Shown here piece by piece: positions 17,579-25,697 of a stretch of DNA of 64,000 bases; within the stretch, counting starts at the first letter, position 1; each line of letters opens with the position of its first letter. A program made the position numbers and the translations under genes. The stretch covers positions 620,001-684,000 of the forward strand of contig CAXXHF010000002.1 in NCBI GenBank assembly GCA_963669405.2, given 5' to 3'. The stretch comes from Aureisphaera sp963669405 (lineage in GTDB: Bacteria; Bacteroidota; Bacteroidia; Flavobacteriales; Flavobacteriaceae). The notes below the pieces were generated by a model. The model was not told the origin of the DNA. It made no database searches and saw only the letters and a program-made list of their open reading frames with translations.

Positions 17579-17728
17579 CATTTTACACATCCCTTTTTCA
17601 TAAAAGAAGATCAAAGCTTCCGTAAAGTAATATCGGAATTCACTTCTAACCCTTTCTTTTAAGGTCATTTTGGTACAACGTAAAAATTGATCAACCATAT
17701 CATTTCTATTTGGTAGATCCCTCCACAT
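17579..17728 (-). other. Possible antisense gene or gene remnant upstream of the SusD-like gene
   Basis: On the minus strand this segment reads as an uninterrupted, protein-like sequence from an ATG (MWRDLPNRNDMVDQFLRCTK..., then RSEFRYYFTEALIFFYEKGM). The frame is also open for at least 16 more codons upstream, to about 17776. Downstream it runs antisense through the 56-residue gene. I recognise no family. It may be the tail of an eroded gene or chance. Confidence 0.2.
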
Positions 17729-17770
17729 ATCTAGATATCGTGGAAATGTTGAACTTAAATCATAAACATT

Positions 17771-19435
17771 ATGAAAAAACCGATCATCTTAGCACTAACC
17801 GCTTTGCTTTCATTTACTTCTTGTGAAAATTCCAGTTTAGATCTACTGGATGACCCCAACGATATTACCCTGCAAAAAGCAGATTTAAATCGTTTTACCA
17901 ATCAAATACAATTAGATTTTGCAGAATTTATGCGTCAAATGGGACGAAACGCCGCTCAAATTACCCGAGTAGAATACATGTTTGGAAGAAATTACAACAA
18001 TGTATTTCAGCCTGCAAGTTTAGATGGAGAATGGACGTTGGCGTACCAAAACATGTTTTCTGATATGGCAGCTGCAGAATCCATTGCCTTGGAAAATGAA
18101 GAAAACAAGCATTTAGGAATCATGAAGACGCTAAAGGCTTACACCTTGATTACTTTAGTAGATCATTTTGGAGATGTCCCTTTTAGCGAAACCATTAATT
18201 CATCCGAACACCCTTCTCCATCTGCAGATCCGGGAGCAGATGTATATACAGCTGCTATCAATCTTTTAGATGAAGCAATTGGCCATCTAGACGCCTCTGG
18301 AAACAATTTGGAAAATGATTTCTACTACAACAACAACTTCAATAAATGGAAGAAACTTGCCAATACCATAAAAATGCAGGCATTTCTAAACTCCAGACTT
18401 GTAGATGGCAGTTCTATTACCAAGTTTAATGCTATTGCCAATAATCCGGGGAGTTATATTTCGAATACAGCAGACGATTTTGTGTTCTCCTATGGTACTA
18501 ATGAATCCAACCCAGATACCCGACACCCTGGCTATAGTGCAGATTACACAGTAAATGGCGTAAGTCGTTACCGTTCTAACTGGCTTATGCATACCATGTT
18601 AGAAAATGATGACCCAAGACGTAGATTTTATTTTTACAGGCAGGTAGATTGTACCCCAGGCGCTTCAGGATGCCCAACAGATACAGGAAGGTTACCTTGT
18701 TCTGTATCTCCAATCCCTCCCCATTATACTGCAGGAATGGTGTTTTGTTATGTAGAAGATGGATATTGGGGTCGTGATCATGGTAATGCTGAAGGACTTC
18801 CTCAAGATGGACTCCAAAAGACAGCAGGAGGTATTTACCCATATGGAGGTCGTTTTGATGGAGATGAGTTTACCTCTGTCTCCATAGGAATAGGCGGTGG
18901 TGGAGCAGGAATTCTCCCCATCATGTTAGCATCCTATACAGATCTTATGAGAGCTGAACTTTTTTTAGCTCAAAACAATTCTGGGGGGGCAGCCAATGCA
19001 TTGAATGCAGCATTGCAAAAATCTACAGAGAAAGTAATCAGCTTTGCGAGTTTGGATCCTGAGGCAAATACTGCCATGATTCCAGATGCTGCTACCATAA
19101 GCTCTTTCATCTCTAATGTAACCAGTAATTTCAATAACGCCAACAATGATGGGAAATGGGAAATTCTAGGAAATCAGACTCTTATCACTAATTATGGAAA
19201 CGGGCATTTGGGTTATAATTTCTATCGAAGAACTGGCTTTCCATACAGAGGTATTGAACCAACACATGCACTACAATTCAATTTAGAGACCAATCCGGGA
19301 AGTTTTATAAGATCTTTCCTGTATCCAGCTAATGAAGCAAATGTAAACAGTAACATTACCCAAAAGCCCAATGTGGGTGTGCAGGTATTTTGGGATAATA
19401 ATCCACCTTCTCCTGCCTTCCCATCTGCAAACTAA
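17771..19435 (+). CDS. SusD/RagB-like outer-membrane lipoprotein without a SusC partner
   Basis: A 554-residue lipoprotein. The signal peptide ends in lipobox FTSC (Cys18) followed by an acidic stretch (SSLDLLDDPND). The body resembles the SusD-like_2 group: an N-terminal TPR-like helical region (FAEFMRQMGRN, LDGEWTLAYQNMFSDMAAAE, KTLKAYTLITLVDHFGDVPFSE) and a C-terminal segment with GNQTLITNYGNGHLGYNFYRRTG. SusD proteins cap a TonB-dependent SusC porin and bind oligosaccharides or other nutrients. No SusC gene is adjacent, which is unusual. A strong hairpin follows the stop. Ligand unknown. Confidence 0.85.
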   Translation: MKKPIILALTALLSFTSCENSSLDLLDDPNDITLQKADLNRFTNQIQLDFAEFMRQMGRNAAQITRVEYMFGRNYNNVFQPASLDGEWTLAYQNMFSDMAAAESIALENEENKHLGIMKTLKAYTLITLVDHFGDVPFSETINSSEHPSPSADPGADVYTAAINLLDEAIGHLDASGNNLENDFYYNNNFNKWKKLANTIKMQAFLNSRLVDGSSITKFNAIANNPGSYISNTADDFVFSYGTNESNPDTRHPGYSADYTVNGVSRYRSNWLMHTMLENDDPRRRFYFYRQVDCTPGASGCPTDTGRLPCSVSPIPPHYTAGMVFCYVEDGYWGRDHGNAEGLPQDGLQKTAGGIYPYGGRFDGDEFTSVSIGIGGGGAGILPIMLASYTDLMRAELFLAQNNSGGAANALNAALQKSTEKVISFASLDPEANTAMIPDAATISSFISNVTSNFNNANNDGKWEILGNQTLITNYGNGHLGYNFYRRTGFPYRGIEPTHALQFNLETNPGSFIRSFLYPANEANVNSNITQKPNVGVQVFWDNNPPSPAFPSAN

Positions 19436-19447
19436 TTTTGTGAGGTT

Positions 19448-19504
19448 ATAAAGCCTCATTTTGTATGTCTTATAAAGAAATATACATACAAAATGGGGCT
19501 TTAT
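19448..19504 (+). terminator. Long inverted repeat after the SusD-like gene (putative terminator)
   Basis: Two 21-bp arms (19448-19468 and 19484-19504) pair with a single U-G wobble around a 15-nt loop. A competing small hairpin, TGAGG/CCTCA (19441-19458), shares part of the left arm. There is no long U tract on either side, so the terminator role is likely but not certain. Confidence 0.55.
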
Positions 19505-19600
19505 ACAAATACTACTATATCTAAATCTGTATAGCAATCTTTGTGCTAATCTTGGGGTGTTTGAATTCGGTTACGTAACTTTACCGAACAATGAAATACC

Positions 19601-20173
19601 ATGAAGATATATACAAAAACCGGGGATAAAGGAACTACTGCATTATTTGGTGGAACACGTGTGCCTAAACATCATATAAGAATTGAAAGCTATGGAACCG
19701 TAGATGAACTAAACTCCTATATAGGGCTTATTAGGGATCAAAAGATCGATCCTCGTTCCCATGAAATTTTGATCCATGTCCAAGACCGATTATTTACAGT
19801 AGGGGCCATATTAGCTACCGATCCTGAAAAAGCCGTTCTTAAAAGCGGGAAGGAACGCTTAAATATTCCGAAAGTAGAAGAAGAAGATATTTCATTATTG
19901 GAAAAAGAAATGGACAGCATGAACGATTCCCTTCCTCCAATGACCCATTTCGTTTTACCTGGAGGACATACTACCGTGTCATATTGTCACATTGCGCGCT
20001 GTGTATGCCGTCGTGCTGAGCGTTTGGCTACATTATTACATGAGCAGGAACCAACAGATGAACGTGTTTTAATGTATCTAAACCGACTTTCTGACTACCT
20101 ATTTGTGCTGGCACGGAAATTGTCCCAAGACTTGCAAGCAAATGAAATAAAATGGGTTCCAAAAAAGCTTTAA
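19601..20173 (+). CDS. pduO: Cob(I)alamin adenosyltransferase, PduO type
   Basis: A 190-residue enzyme that makes adenosylcobalamin from ATP and cob(I)alamin. The family head MKIYTKTGDKGTTALFGG is present. The ATP-binding region continues with RIESYGTVDELNSYIGL, and the C-terminal CRRAERLATLL carries the conserved arginines. Length matches PduO/MMAB monomers without extra domains. The product is the cofactor of methylmalonyl-CoA mutase; the chaperone GTPase of that mutase (meaB) is encoded at about 29.7 kb, although not in the same operon. Confidence 0.93.
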   Translation: MKIYTKTGDKGTTALFGGTRVPKHHIRIESYGTVDELNSYIGLIRDQKIDPRSHEILIHVQDRLFTVGAILATDPEKAVLKSGKERLNIPKVEEEDISLLEKEMDSMNDSLPPMTHFVLPGGHTTVSYCHIARCVCRRAERLATLLHEQEPTDERVLMYLNRLSDYLFVLARKLSQDLQANEIKWVPKKL

Positions 20174-20261
20174 CCATATTTTTTATTGAAATTGCAAAGC
20201 ACTGAAAAACAAGGTGTTAAAAACGTTCTTTAAAATTAAGCAGAAATAATTTTGTTTTTTC

Positions 20262-20291
20262 TTGACTTTTTCAGTTAAAAAATTATTTTTG
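20262..20291 (+). promoter_or_regulatory. Bacteroidota promoter of the DUF2795 gene
   Basis: TTG at 20262-20264, a 19-bp spacer and TATTTTTG at 20284-20291. Both elements and the spacing match the Bacteroidota primary-sigma consensus. The expected start point is near 20298, which leaves a leader of about 20 nt before the ATG at 20317. Confidence 0.7.
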
Positions 20292-20316
20292 CAAAAAATT
20301 AAACCTTGATTCTGTT

Positions 20317-20538
20317 ATGTACTGGACATTAGAATTGGCATCTTATTTAAGTGATGCACCCTGGCCGGCAACGAAAGATGAATTGATAGATTATGCTATC
20401 AGAACTGGAGCCCCATTAGAGGTAGTAGAAAACCTTCAAGCTATTGAAGACGAAGGTGACTCCTATGATTCTATAGAAGAAATCTGGCCGGACTATCCCA
20501 CAGACGAAGATTATCTGTGGAATGAAGATGAGTATTAA
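20317..20538 (+). CDS. DUF2795 domain protein
   Basis: A 73-residue acidic protein: MYWTLELASYLSDAPWPATKDELIDYAIRTG, then PLEVVENLQAIEDEGDSYDSIEEIWPDYP. This matches the small DUF2795 family, common in Bacteroidota and of unknown role. The head is predicted helical and the tail very rich in Asp/Glu. It has its own consensus promoter and its own terminator, so it is monocistronic and probably well expressed. It precedes secA, but a terminator separates the two. Confidence 0.85.
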   Translation: MYWTLELASYLSDAPWPATKDELIDYAIRTGAPLEVVENLQAIEDEGDSYDSIEEIWPDYPTDEDYLWNEDEY

Positions 20539-20591
20539 CAAACCTAGGGACCTAGTTATCAATTAACGACCCTAAACTATAACACTGAAAA

Positions 20592-20617
20592 AGTCTCAAG
20601 TATTTGAGGCTTTTTTT
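20592..20617 (+). terminator. Rho-independent terminator of the DUF2795 gene
   Basis: Eight-bp stem AGTCTCAA / TTGAGGCT (20592-20599 and 20604-20611, one U-G pair) with a 4-nt loop and a seven-T run. Confidence 0.85.
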
Positions 20618-20740
20618 ATACATAAAAACAAAGTATTAAAAACCGTAAAAGCCTTGTCTATCTTGAATTTTTACAGTTTTTTTGTGAGGCATATTGCCCG
20701 CGTTGTATCCAACGCTTAAAATATAAAATAGAATAAAGAA

Positions 20741-23700
20741 ATGGGACTTTTAGACAGCGTATTAAAAGTATTTGTAGGCGATAAATCCAAAAAGGACATC
20801 GGGGAAATTCAACCCTTTGTGGTAGAGGTAAAAAAACATGAAAGTGAAATGTCTGGTTTAACACTGGATGAACTTCGAGGAAAAAGCGATGAGTTCCGAA
20901 AGAAAATAAAGGAAGATCAAAAAGAAGTACAGGGAGAAATTGATGCGCTATCGCAACAAGCAGAAAGCGAAGAGGACATTGACAAAAAAGAAGATATCTA
21001 CAATCAAATAGACCGTCTAAAAGATGATCGCTATAACGTAGAAAAGAAAACCCTAGACGAAATCCTCCCCCAAGCCTTTGCAGTTATTAAGGAAACCGCA
21101 ACACGTTTTAAAGACAATGAAACCCTTACTGTAAATGCTTCTTCTTATGACAGGGAACTTTCCGGGAAATATGATTACGTAACCCTAGATGGAGATAAAG
21201 CTATCTGGAAGAATTCGTGGGACGCTGCAGGGAAAGAAGTTACCTGGGATATGGTTCACTACGACGTACAGCTTATTGGAGGGGTGGCGCTTCATCAAGG
21301 AAAAGTTGCTGAGATGCAAACTGGAGAAGGAAAAACATTAGTAGCTACACTCCCCGTTTATCTCAATGCCTTAGCCGGAAATGGAGTACATGTAGTAACA
21401 GTAAACGACTACTTGGCAAGAAGGGATAGTGCATGGATGGCACCTATTTTCCAATTCCATGGAATGAGTGTGGATTGTATAGACAATCACCGCCCTAATA
21501 GTGAAGAACGCCGTAATGCATATAATTCAGACATCACCTATGGTACCAACAACGAATTCGGTTTCGACTACCTTAGGGACAACATGGCCAACGCCACCAA
21601 GGATTTAGTACAAAGACCTCATCACTATGCCATTGTTGATGAGGTAGATAGTGTACTTATTGATGATGCCCGTACGCCTTTGATCATTTCTGGTCCAGTA
21701 CCACAGGGAGACCGTCATGAGTTCAATGAATTGAAACCAAAGATTGCCGATATTGTTACGGTACAACGTAAATATTTAACTGGTGTTCTTTCCGAAGCCA
21801 AGAAATTGATCCAAGAAGGAGATACCAAAGAAGGAGGTTTCCAGTTGCTTCGTGTATACCGAGGGCTTCCTAAAAATAAAGCACTCATTAAGTTTTTGTC
21901 TGAGGAAGGTGTAAAACAGATTCTTCAGAAAACGGAAAACTTCTATATGCAAGACAACAATCGGGAAATGCCGAAGGTAGATGCCGAATTGTATTTTGTT
22001 ATTGAAGAAAAAACCAATCAGATAGAATTAACAGACAAAGGAGTGAACTACCTTTCTGGTTCTGACAATCCAGACTTTTTCGTTATGCCAGACATGGGAA
22101 CCGAAATTGCTAAGATTGAAGACCAAGGACTTACCCCTGAGGAAGAAGCTGAGCTCAAAGAAGAATTGTTCCGTGATTTTGGAATAAAAAGTGAGCGCAT
22201 CCATACCATGAACCAATTGTTGAAGGCATACACTTTGTTCGAAAAAGATGATCAATATGTGGTAATGGACAATAAGGTGATGATTGTGGACGAACAAACA
22301 GGACGTATCATGGACGGCCGTAGATATAGTGATGGATTGCATCAAGCGATAGAAGCCAAGGAAAATGTGAAGATTGAAGCCATGACGCAAACCTTTGCCA
22401 CTGTTACATTACAGAACTACTTTAGAATGTACCGTAAATTGTCTGGTATGACGGGTACTGCTGTAACAGAAGCTGGAGAGCTTTGGGAAATCTATGAACT
22501 GGATGTAGTGGAAATCCCAACCAATCGTCCTATTGCTAGATATGACCGTGAAGACAAAATTTACAAAACCAAGCGTGAAAAATACAATGCGGTAATTGAA
22601 GAAGTTGCCGAATTATCCAAAGCAGGACGTCCCGTCTTAATTGGTACTACTTCGGTAGAAATTAGTGAACTATTAAGCCGTACGTTGAGCATTCGTAACA
22701 TTCCGCATAACGTCTTGAACGCGAAACTACACAAGAAAGAAGCAGATATCGTTGCAGAAGCAGGTGATGCAGGAGTAGTAACCATAGCTACTAACATGGC
22801 TGGTCGTGGAACAGACATTAAGTTAAGTGACCTTGTAAAAGATGCTGGAGGATTAGCTATTATTGGTACAGAACGACATGACTCTCGTCGTGTAGACAGA
22901 CAGCTACGTGGACGTAGTGGACGTCAGGGAGATCCTGGAAGTTCACAATTCTATGTTTCCCTAGAAGATAACTTGATGCGTTTGTTTGGTAGTGAACGAA
23001 TTGCCAAAATGATGGACCGTATGGGGCTTAAGGAAGGTGAAGTAATTCAACATTCCATGATTTCCAAATCTATAGAACGAGCACAGAAAAAAGTAGAAGA
23101 AAACAACTTTGGTATACGTAAACGTTTATTGGAGTATGACGATGTCATGAATTCTCAAAGGGAAGTAGTTTACAAAAGAAGATACCATGCACTATTTGGA
23201 GAACGTCTTCGTGTGGATATTGCCAATATGATCTATGATACTGCCGAGGTTATTGCAGAATCTAACAAACTTGCAGATGACTACAAGAATTTCGAGTTCG
23301 AATTGATTCGTTATTTCTCAATGAGTTCACCTGTTACTGAAAGTGCATTCAAAAATGAAAGTGTTCAGGAAGTAGCTGGTAAAATATACAAAGCTGCCTA
23401 TGCCCATTATCAAGACAAGATGGAACGTAATGCGGCTATGGCATTTCCTGTAATTAAAAATGTTTATGAAACTCAAAGTGATAAATTCAAAAGAATTTTA
23501 GTTCCATTTACTGATGGTGTTAAGACACTGAATGTTGCTACCGACCTTGAAGCCGCATATGAAAGTGAAGGAAAGCAGTTGGTACAGGATTTCGAAAAGA
23601 ACATCACCTTGGCTATTATTGATGATGCTTGGAAAACCCATTTGCGTAAAATGGATGAATTAAAGCAATCGGTACAATTGGCAGTACATGAGCAAAAAGA

Positions 23701-24100
23701 TCCTTTACTGATCTATAAATTTGAAGCTTTCGAACTTTTCAAGGCCATGATAGAAAAGGTAAATAAAGATGTGATCTCATTCCTGTTTAAAGGAGAGCTT
23801 CCACAAGAAAACCAACAACAGATTCAAGAAGCCCGTGAAGTTCGTTCCAAACAAAAACTAAACGAGCAAAAAGACGAGATTCCAAATCTGGATGAACGTT
23901 CTGCTCAAAGTAGGGCTGCCGGAAACACACAAGCCAATAGACCACAGGTTACCGAAACCATAGTTAGGGAACAACCCAAAATTGGACGTAATGATAAGGT
24001 GACCATTAAACATGTCATGAGTGGTGAAAATAAAACTTTGAAATACAAACAAGCATTGCCACTTATAAATAAAGGTGAGTGGGTTCTGATTGAGGAATAA
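20741..24100 (+). CDS. secA: Preprotein translocase ATPase SecA
   Basis: A 1119-residue SecA, longer than the ~900 residues of E. coli because of insertions typical of Bacteroidota, for example the charged segment at about 60-105. Nucleotide motifs are clear: MQTGEGKT (192-199), IVDEVDSVLIDDARTPLIISG and, in the second motor domain, TNMAGRGTDIKL with RQLRGRSGRQGDPG. The peptide-binding domain and helical scaffold follow. The tail lacks the C-terminal Cys/His zinc finger and instead ends in KYKQALPLINKGEWVLIEE. It drives protein export through SecYEG. It is monocistronic between two terminators. Confidence 0.97.
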   Translation: MGLLDSVLKVFVGDKSKKDIGEIQPFVVEVKKHESEMSGLTLDELRGKSDEFRKKIKEDQKEVQGEIDALSQQAESEEDIDKKEDIYNQIDRLKDDRYNVEKKTLDEILPQAFAVIKETATRFKDNETLTVNASSYDRELSGKYDYVTLDGDKAIWKNSWDAAGKEVTWDMVHYDVQLIGGVALHQGKVAEMQTGEGKTLVATLPVYLNALAGNGVHVVTVNDYLARRDSAWMAPIFQFHGMSVDCIDNHRPNSEERRNAYNSDITYGTNNEFGFDYLRDNMANATKDLVQRPHHYAIVDEVDSVLIDDARTPLIISGPVPQGDRHEFNELKPKIADIVTVQRKYLTGVLSEAKKLIQEGDTKEGGFQLLRVYRGLPKNKALIKFLSEEGVKQILQKTENFYMQDNNREMPKVDAELYFVIEEKTNQIELTDKGVNYLSGSDNPDFFVMPDMGTEIAKIEDQGLTPEEEAELKEELFRDFGIKSERIHTMNQLLKAYTLFEKDDQYVVMDNKVMIVDEQTGRIMDGRRYSDGLHQAIEAKENVKIEAMTQTFATVTLQNYFRMYRKLSGMTGTAVTEAGELWEIYELDVVEIPTNRPIARYDREDKIYKTKREKYNAVIEEVAELSKAGRPVLIGTTSVEISELLSRTLSIRNIPHNVLNAKLHKKEADIVAEAGDAGVVTIATNMAGRGTDIKLSDLVKDAGGLAIIGTERHDSRRVDRQLRGRSGRQGDPGSSQFYVSLEDNLMRLFGSERIAKMMDRMGLKEGEVIQHSMISKSIERAQKKVEENNFGIRKRLLEYDDVMNSQREVVYKRRYHALFGERLRVDIANMIYDTAEVIAESNKLADDYKNFEFELIRYFSMSSPVTESAFKNESVQEVAGKIYKAAYAHYQDKMERNAAMAFPVIKNVYETQSDKFKRILVPFTDGVKTLNVATDLEAAYESEGKQLVQDFEKNITLAIIDDAWKTHLRKMDELKQSVQLAVHEQKDPLLIYKFEAFELFKAMIEKVNKDVISFLFKGELPQENQQQIQEAREVRSKQKLNEQKDEIPNLDERSAQSRAAGNTQANRPQVTETIVREQPKIGRNDKVTIKHVMSGENKTLKYKQALPLINKGEWVLIEE

Positions 24101-24120
24101 ATTTCATAGTGTCAAAACAA

Positions 24121-24149
24121 AAAAAGCAATGCTTCCCGCATTGCTTTTT
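24121..24149. terminator. Bidirectional terminator between secA and the anti-sigma gene
   Basis: A 12-bp perfect stem AAAAAGCAATGC / GCATTGCTTTTT with a 5-nt loop. It has A- and T-rich flanks on both sides, so it can stop transcription from both converging genes. Confidence 0.85.
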
Positions 24150-24170
24150 TTGTTTCCTGAAAGGTTAAAT

Positions 24171-24566
24171 TTATTCTGAATATTGTCGATTAATCAATGA
24201 TTTTAGAAAAGGCAATTGAATTAAGAACAACGCCAGCATTCCAATAGCATACAAAGCAGAACGGGAAATTTTAATATCACTAAATGGATTCTTAAAATCT
24301 GGAGACTGTACTTGTGGCAGTTCATTTAAATAACTGATCTCCCCCATAGGATAGAAATAGAGCCATCCCATGCTTAACACAAAAATAGCAGCTACCACAA
24401 ACCATCCTTTTTTACTAATAAGAGGCTTGTATACTGTTTTCTGAGCTGTTTTTTGCTCTACAGCCTGCATAATCCGGTCCGTAAAGGAAGGAGAAGGTGT
24501 CTCCAACCCTACTTCGTTCATCCATTTCTGAATGATTTCTTCTTCATTTTTAGAGTGTTGATCCAT
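24171..24566 (-). CDS. Putative membrane anti-sigma factor, ECF locus 1
   Basis: A 131-residue protein beginning 2 bp after the stop of an ECF sigma gene. The N-terminal ~45 residues are polar and helical (NEEEIIQKWMNEVGLETPSPSFTDRIMQAVEQ) and would face the cytoplasm. Two hydrophobic helices follow (about 51-68 and 103-120). This layout, and the position directly downstream of an ECF sigma factor, fit an anti-sigma factor that holds the sigma at the membrane. No HxxxCxxC zinc motif is present. I infer the role from context. Confidence 0.6.
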   Translation of the reverse strand: MDQHSKNEEEIIQKWMNEVGLETPSPSFTDRIMQAVEQKTAQKTVYKPLISKKGWFVVAAIFVLSMGWLYFYPMGEISYLNELPQVQSPDFKNPFSDIKISRSALYAIGMLALFLIQLPFLKSLINRQYSE

Positions 24567-24568
24567 AA

Positions 24569-25138
24569 TTATTCTAATATTTTAGGTTGTATATAACCTT
24601 GTAACAAGGTAAACAATTTTTTCCTGCTCCTATAGAGCTTAATCTTAATATTATCTTCGCTCAAATTTGTTACCTGAGCAATTTCTTTCACACTCTGATC
24701 TTCAAAATAATATAATGTGATCAAAGTCGCATCTATCTCAGGCAATTCCATAATACATTGACGAATCTTTTCTTTCCTCTCTTTGGTTTCCATTAATTGC
24801 AATGCATTATCAATGGTTCCAGCGTCACTTTCAGTAATCTCTTCCAACAAGCCTGTGGTTTGTTGCCGTTTGTTTTTCCGGACCCTATCCAAAGCTTTCC
24901 TATAAGCAATACTATACAACCAACTGGAAAATTTGGATTCACCACGAAAACTATCAAGTGATTCAAAAGCTTTTATAAAAGTATCCTGCGCTATCTCCTC
25001 TGCCTCTTCCCTTACCTTTAAAACACGTACCACAATGGTAAACACATAATCTTTATAGCGTTCTACCAACGTCCCAAATGCTTGGGTATCCCCTAGCTTG
25101 GTTTGCTGTATTAAATATTGGTCAGTGTTCGTTGTCAT
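24569..25138 (-). CDS. ECF-type RNA polymerase sigma factor, locus 1
   Basis: A 189-residue sigma-70 family protein with only regions 2 and 4. Region 2 includes FGTLVERYKDYVFTIVVRVL and AEEIAQDTFIKAFESLDSFRGESKFSSWLYSIAYRKALDRVRKNKR. Region 4 is LITLYYFEDQSVKEIAQVTNLSEDNIKIKLYRSRKKL. It directs polymerase to a specific regulon. Its own upstream region carries GTAAC-N17-CGTC, the same arrangement as the divergent gene at 25275, so it probably activates both. The putative anti-sigma gene follows after 2 bp. Confidence 0.93.
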   Translation of the reverse strand: MTTNTDQYLIQQTKLGDTQAFGTLVERYKDYVFTIVVRVLKVREEAEEIAQDTFIKAFESLDSFRGESKFSSWLYSIAYRKALDRVRKNKRQQTTGLLEEITESDAGTIDNALQLMETKERKEKIRQCIMELPEIDATLITLYYFEDQSVKEIAQVTNLSEDNIKIKLYRSRKKLFTLLQGYIQPKILE

Positions 25139-25148
25139 TTTATCCTAA

Positions 25149-25175
25149 GACGTATATATGATAACATCGGTTACA
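25149..25175 (-). promoter_or_regulatory. ECF-type promoter of the sigma gene, locus 1
   Basis: On the minus strand: TGTAACCGATGTT (25175-25163), with GTAAC as the -35 core, then 17 bp, then CGTC (25152-25149) as the -10. The first 13 bases are identical to those of the divergent promoter. The sigma ATG is at 25138, so the leader would be very short. Confidence 0.6.
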
Positions 25176-25206
25176 ACTAATAACTTAAAAAAAATTTAAT
25201 AAAAAG

Positions 25207-25233
25207 TGTAACCGATGTTTTTTTTGTGTCGTC
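25207..25233 (+). promoter_or_regulatory. ECF-type promoter of the divergent membrane-protein gene
   Basis: TGTAACCGATGTT (25207-25219), with GTAAC as the -35 core, then 17 bp, then CGTC (25230-25233). Together with the opposite-strand copy it forms a 13-bp perfect inverted repeat, so both genes show the same sigma signature. Confidence 0.6.
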
Positions 25234-25274
25234 ATAGAGGCAAACAAATAATAATCAATTAAAAAACAAGACAT

Positions 25275-25628
25275 ATGGAAAATCCAGAAATTATCATTAT
25301 ACCTATTATGTTTGGGGTTATCTTCGGAATATTCTACTTATATATCTCTGCACGTAATAAAGAACGTTTGGCATTGATTGAAAAAGGGGCCGAAGCTTCA
25401 ATATTCTACGGTAAGAATAAAAGAGTCACCCCAATTTGGAAGGTAATCGTCATTAACCTAGCCTTTTTATTCATGGGTATTGGACTGGGGACCTTAATCG
25501 CCGAAGGATTTGTACAAGGTTTAGGTATGGACGAAGAAGTAGCTAGACCCGGTGTTATATTCTTCATGGCTGGATTGGGACTATTTACGGGGTTCTATGT
25601 TACCAAAAGATTGAACAAGGACGCTTAA
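25275..25628 (+). CDS. Three-helix membrane protein divergent from ECF locus 1 (DUF6249-like)
   Basis: A 117-residue inner-membrane protein with hydrophobic segments at about 5-24, 57-79 and 94-109. After the first helix comes a conserved-looking cytoplasmic stretch SARNKERLALIEKGAEASIF. The pattern resembles DUF6249-type proteins found beside ECF sigma factors in flavobacteria; the family name is given with reservation. The shared ECF-type promoter suggests that this gene is a direct target of the sigma factor encoded opposite to it. Function unknown; a role in envelope stress is a guess from context. Confidence 0.7.
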   Translation: MENPEIIIIPIMFGVIFGIFYLYISARNKERLALIEKGAEASIFYGKNKRVTPIWKVIVINLAFLFMGIGLGTLIAEGFVQGLGMDEEVARPGVIFFMAGLGLFTGFYVTKRLNKDA

Positions 25629-25648
25629 TCTATATATTGTGAAACCCA

Positions 25649-25684
25649 AAACTGCTTTGGAATTCTTTTCTGAAGCAGTTTTTT
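25649..25684 (+). terminator. Rho-independent terminator
   Basis: Stem AACTGCTT (25649-25656) / AAGCAGTT (25673-25680) with a 16-nt loop and six T at the 3' side. It follows the three-helix membrane protein gene. Confidence 0.75.
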
Positions 25685-25697
25685 ATTTCCATAAATC

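Noticed and set aside
22028..22390. Minus-strand open frame of 120 codons inside secA
   Set aside because: Fully antisense to conserved SecA sequence; no promoter or start context.
25163..25219. Inverted repeat followed by eight T as a terminator
   Set aside because: It lies between two divergent start codons, and each arm forms the -35 part of a GTAAC-N17-CGTC promoter, which explains it better.
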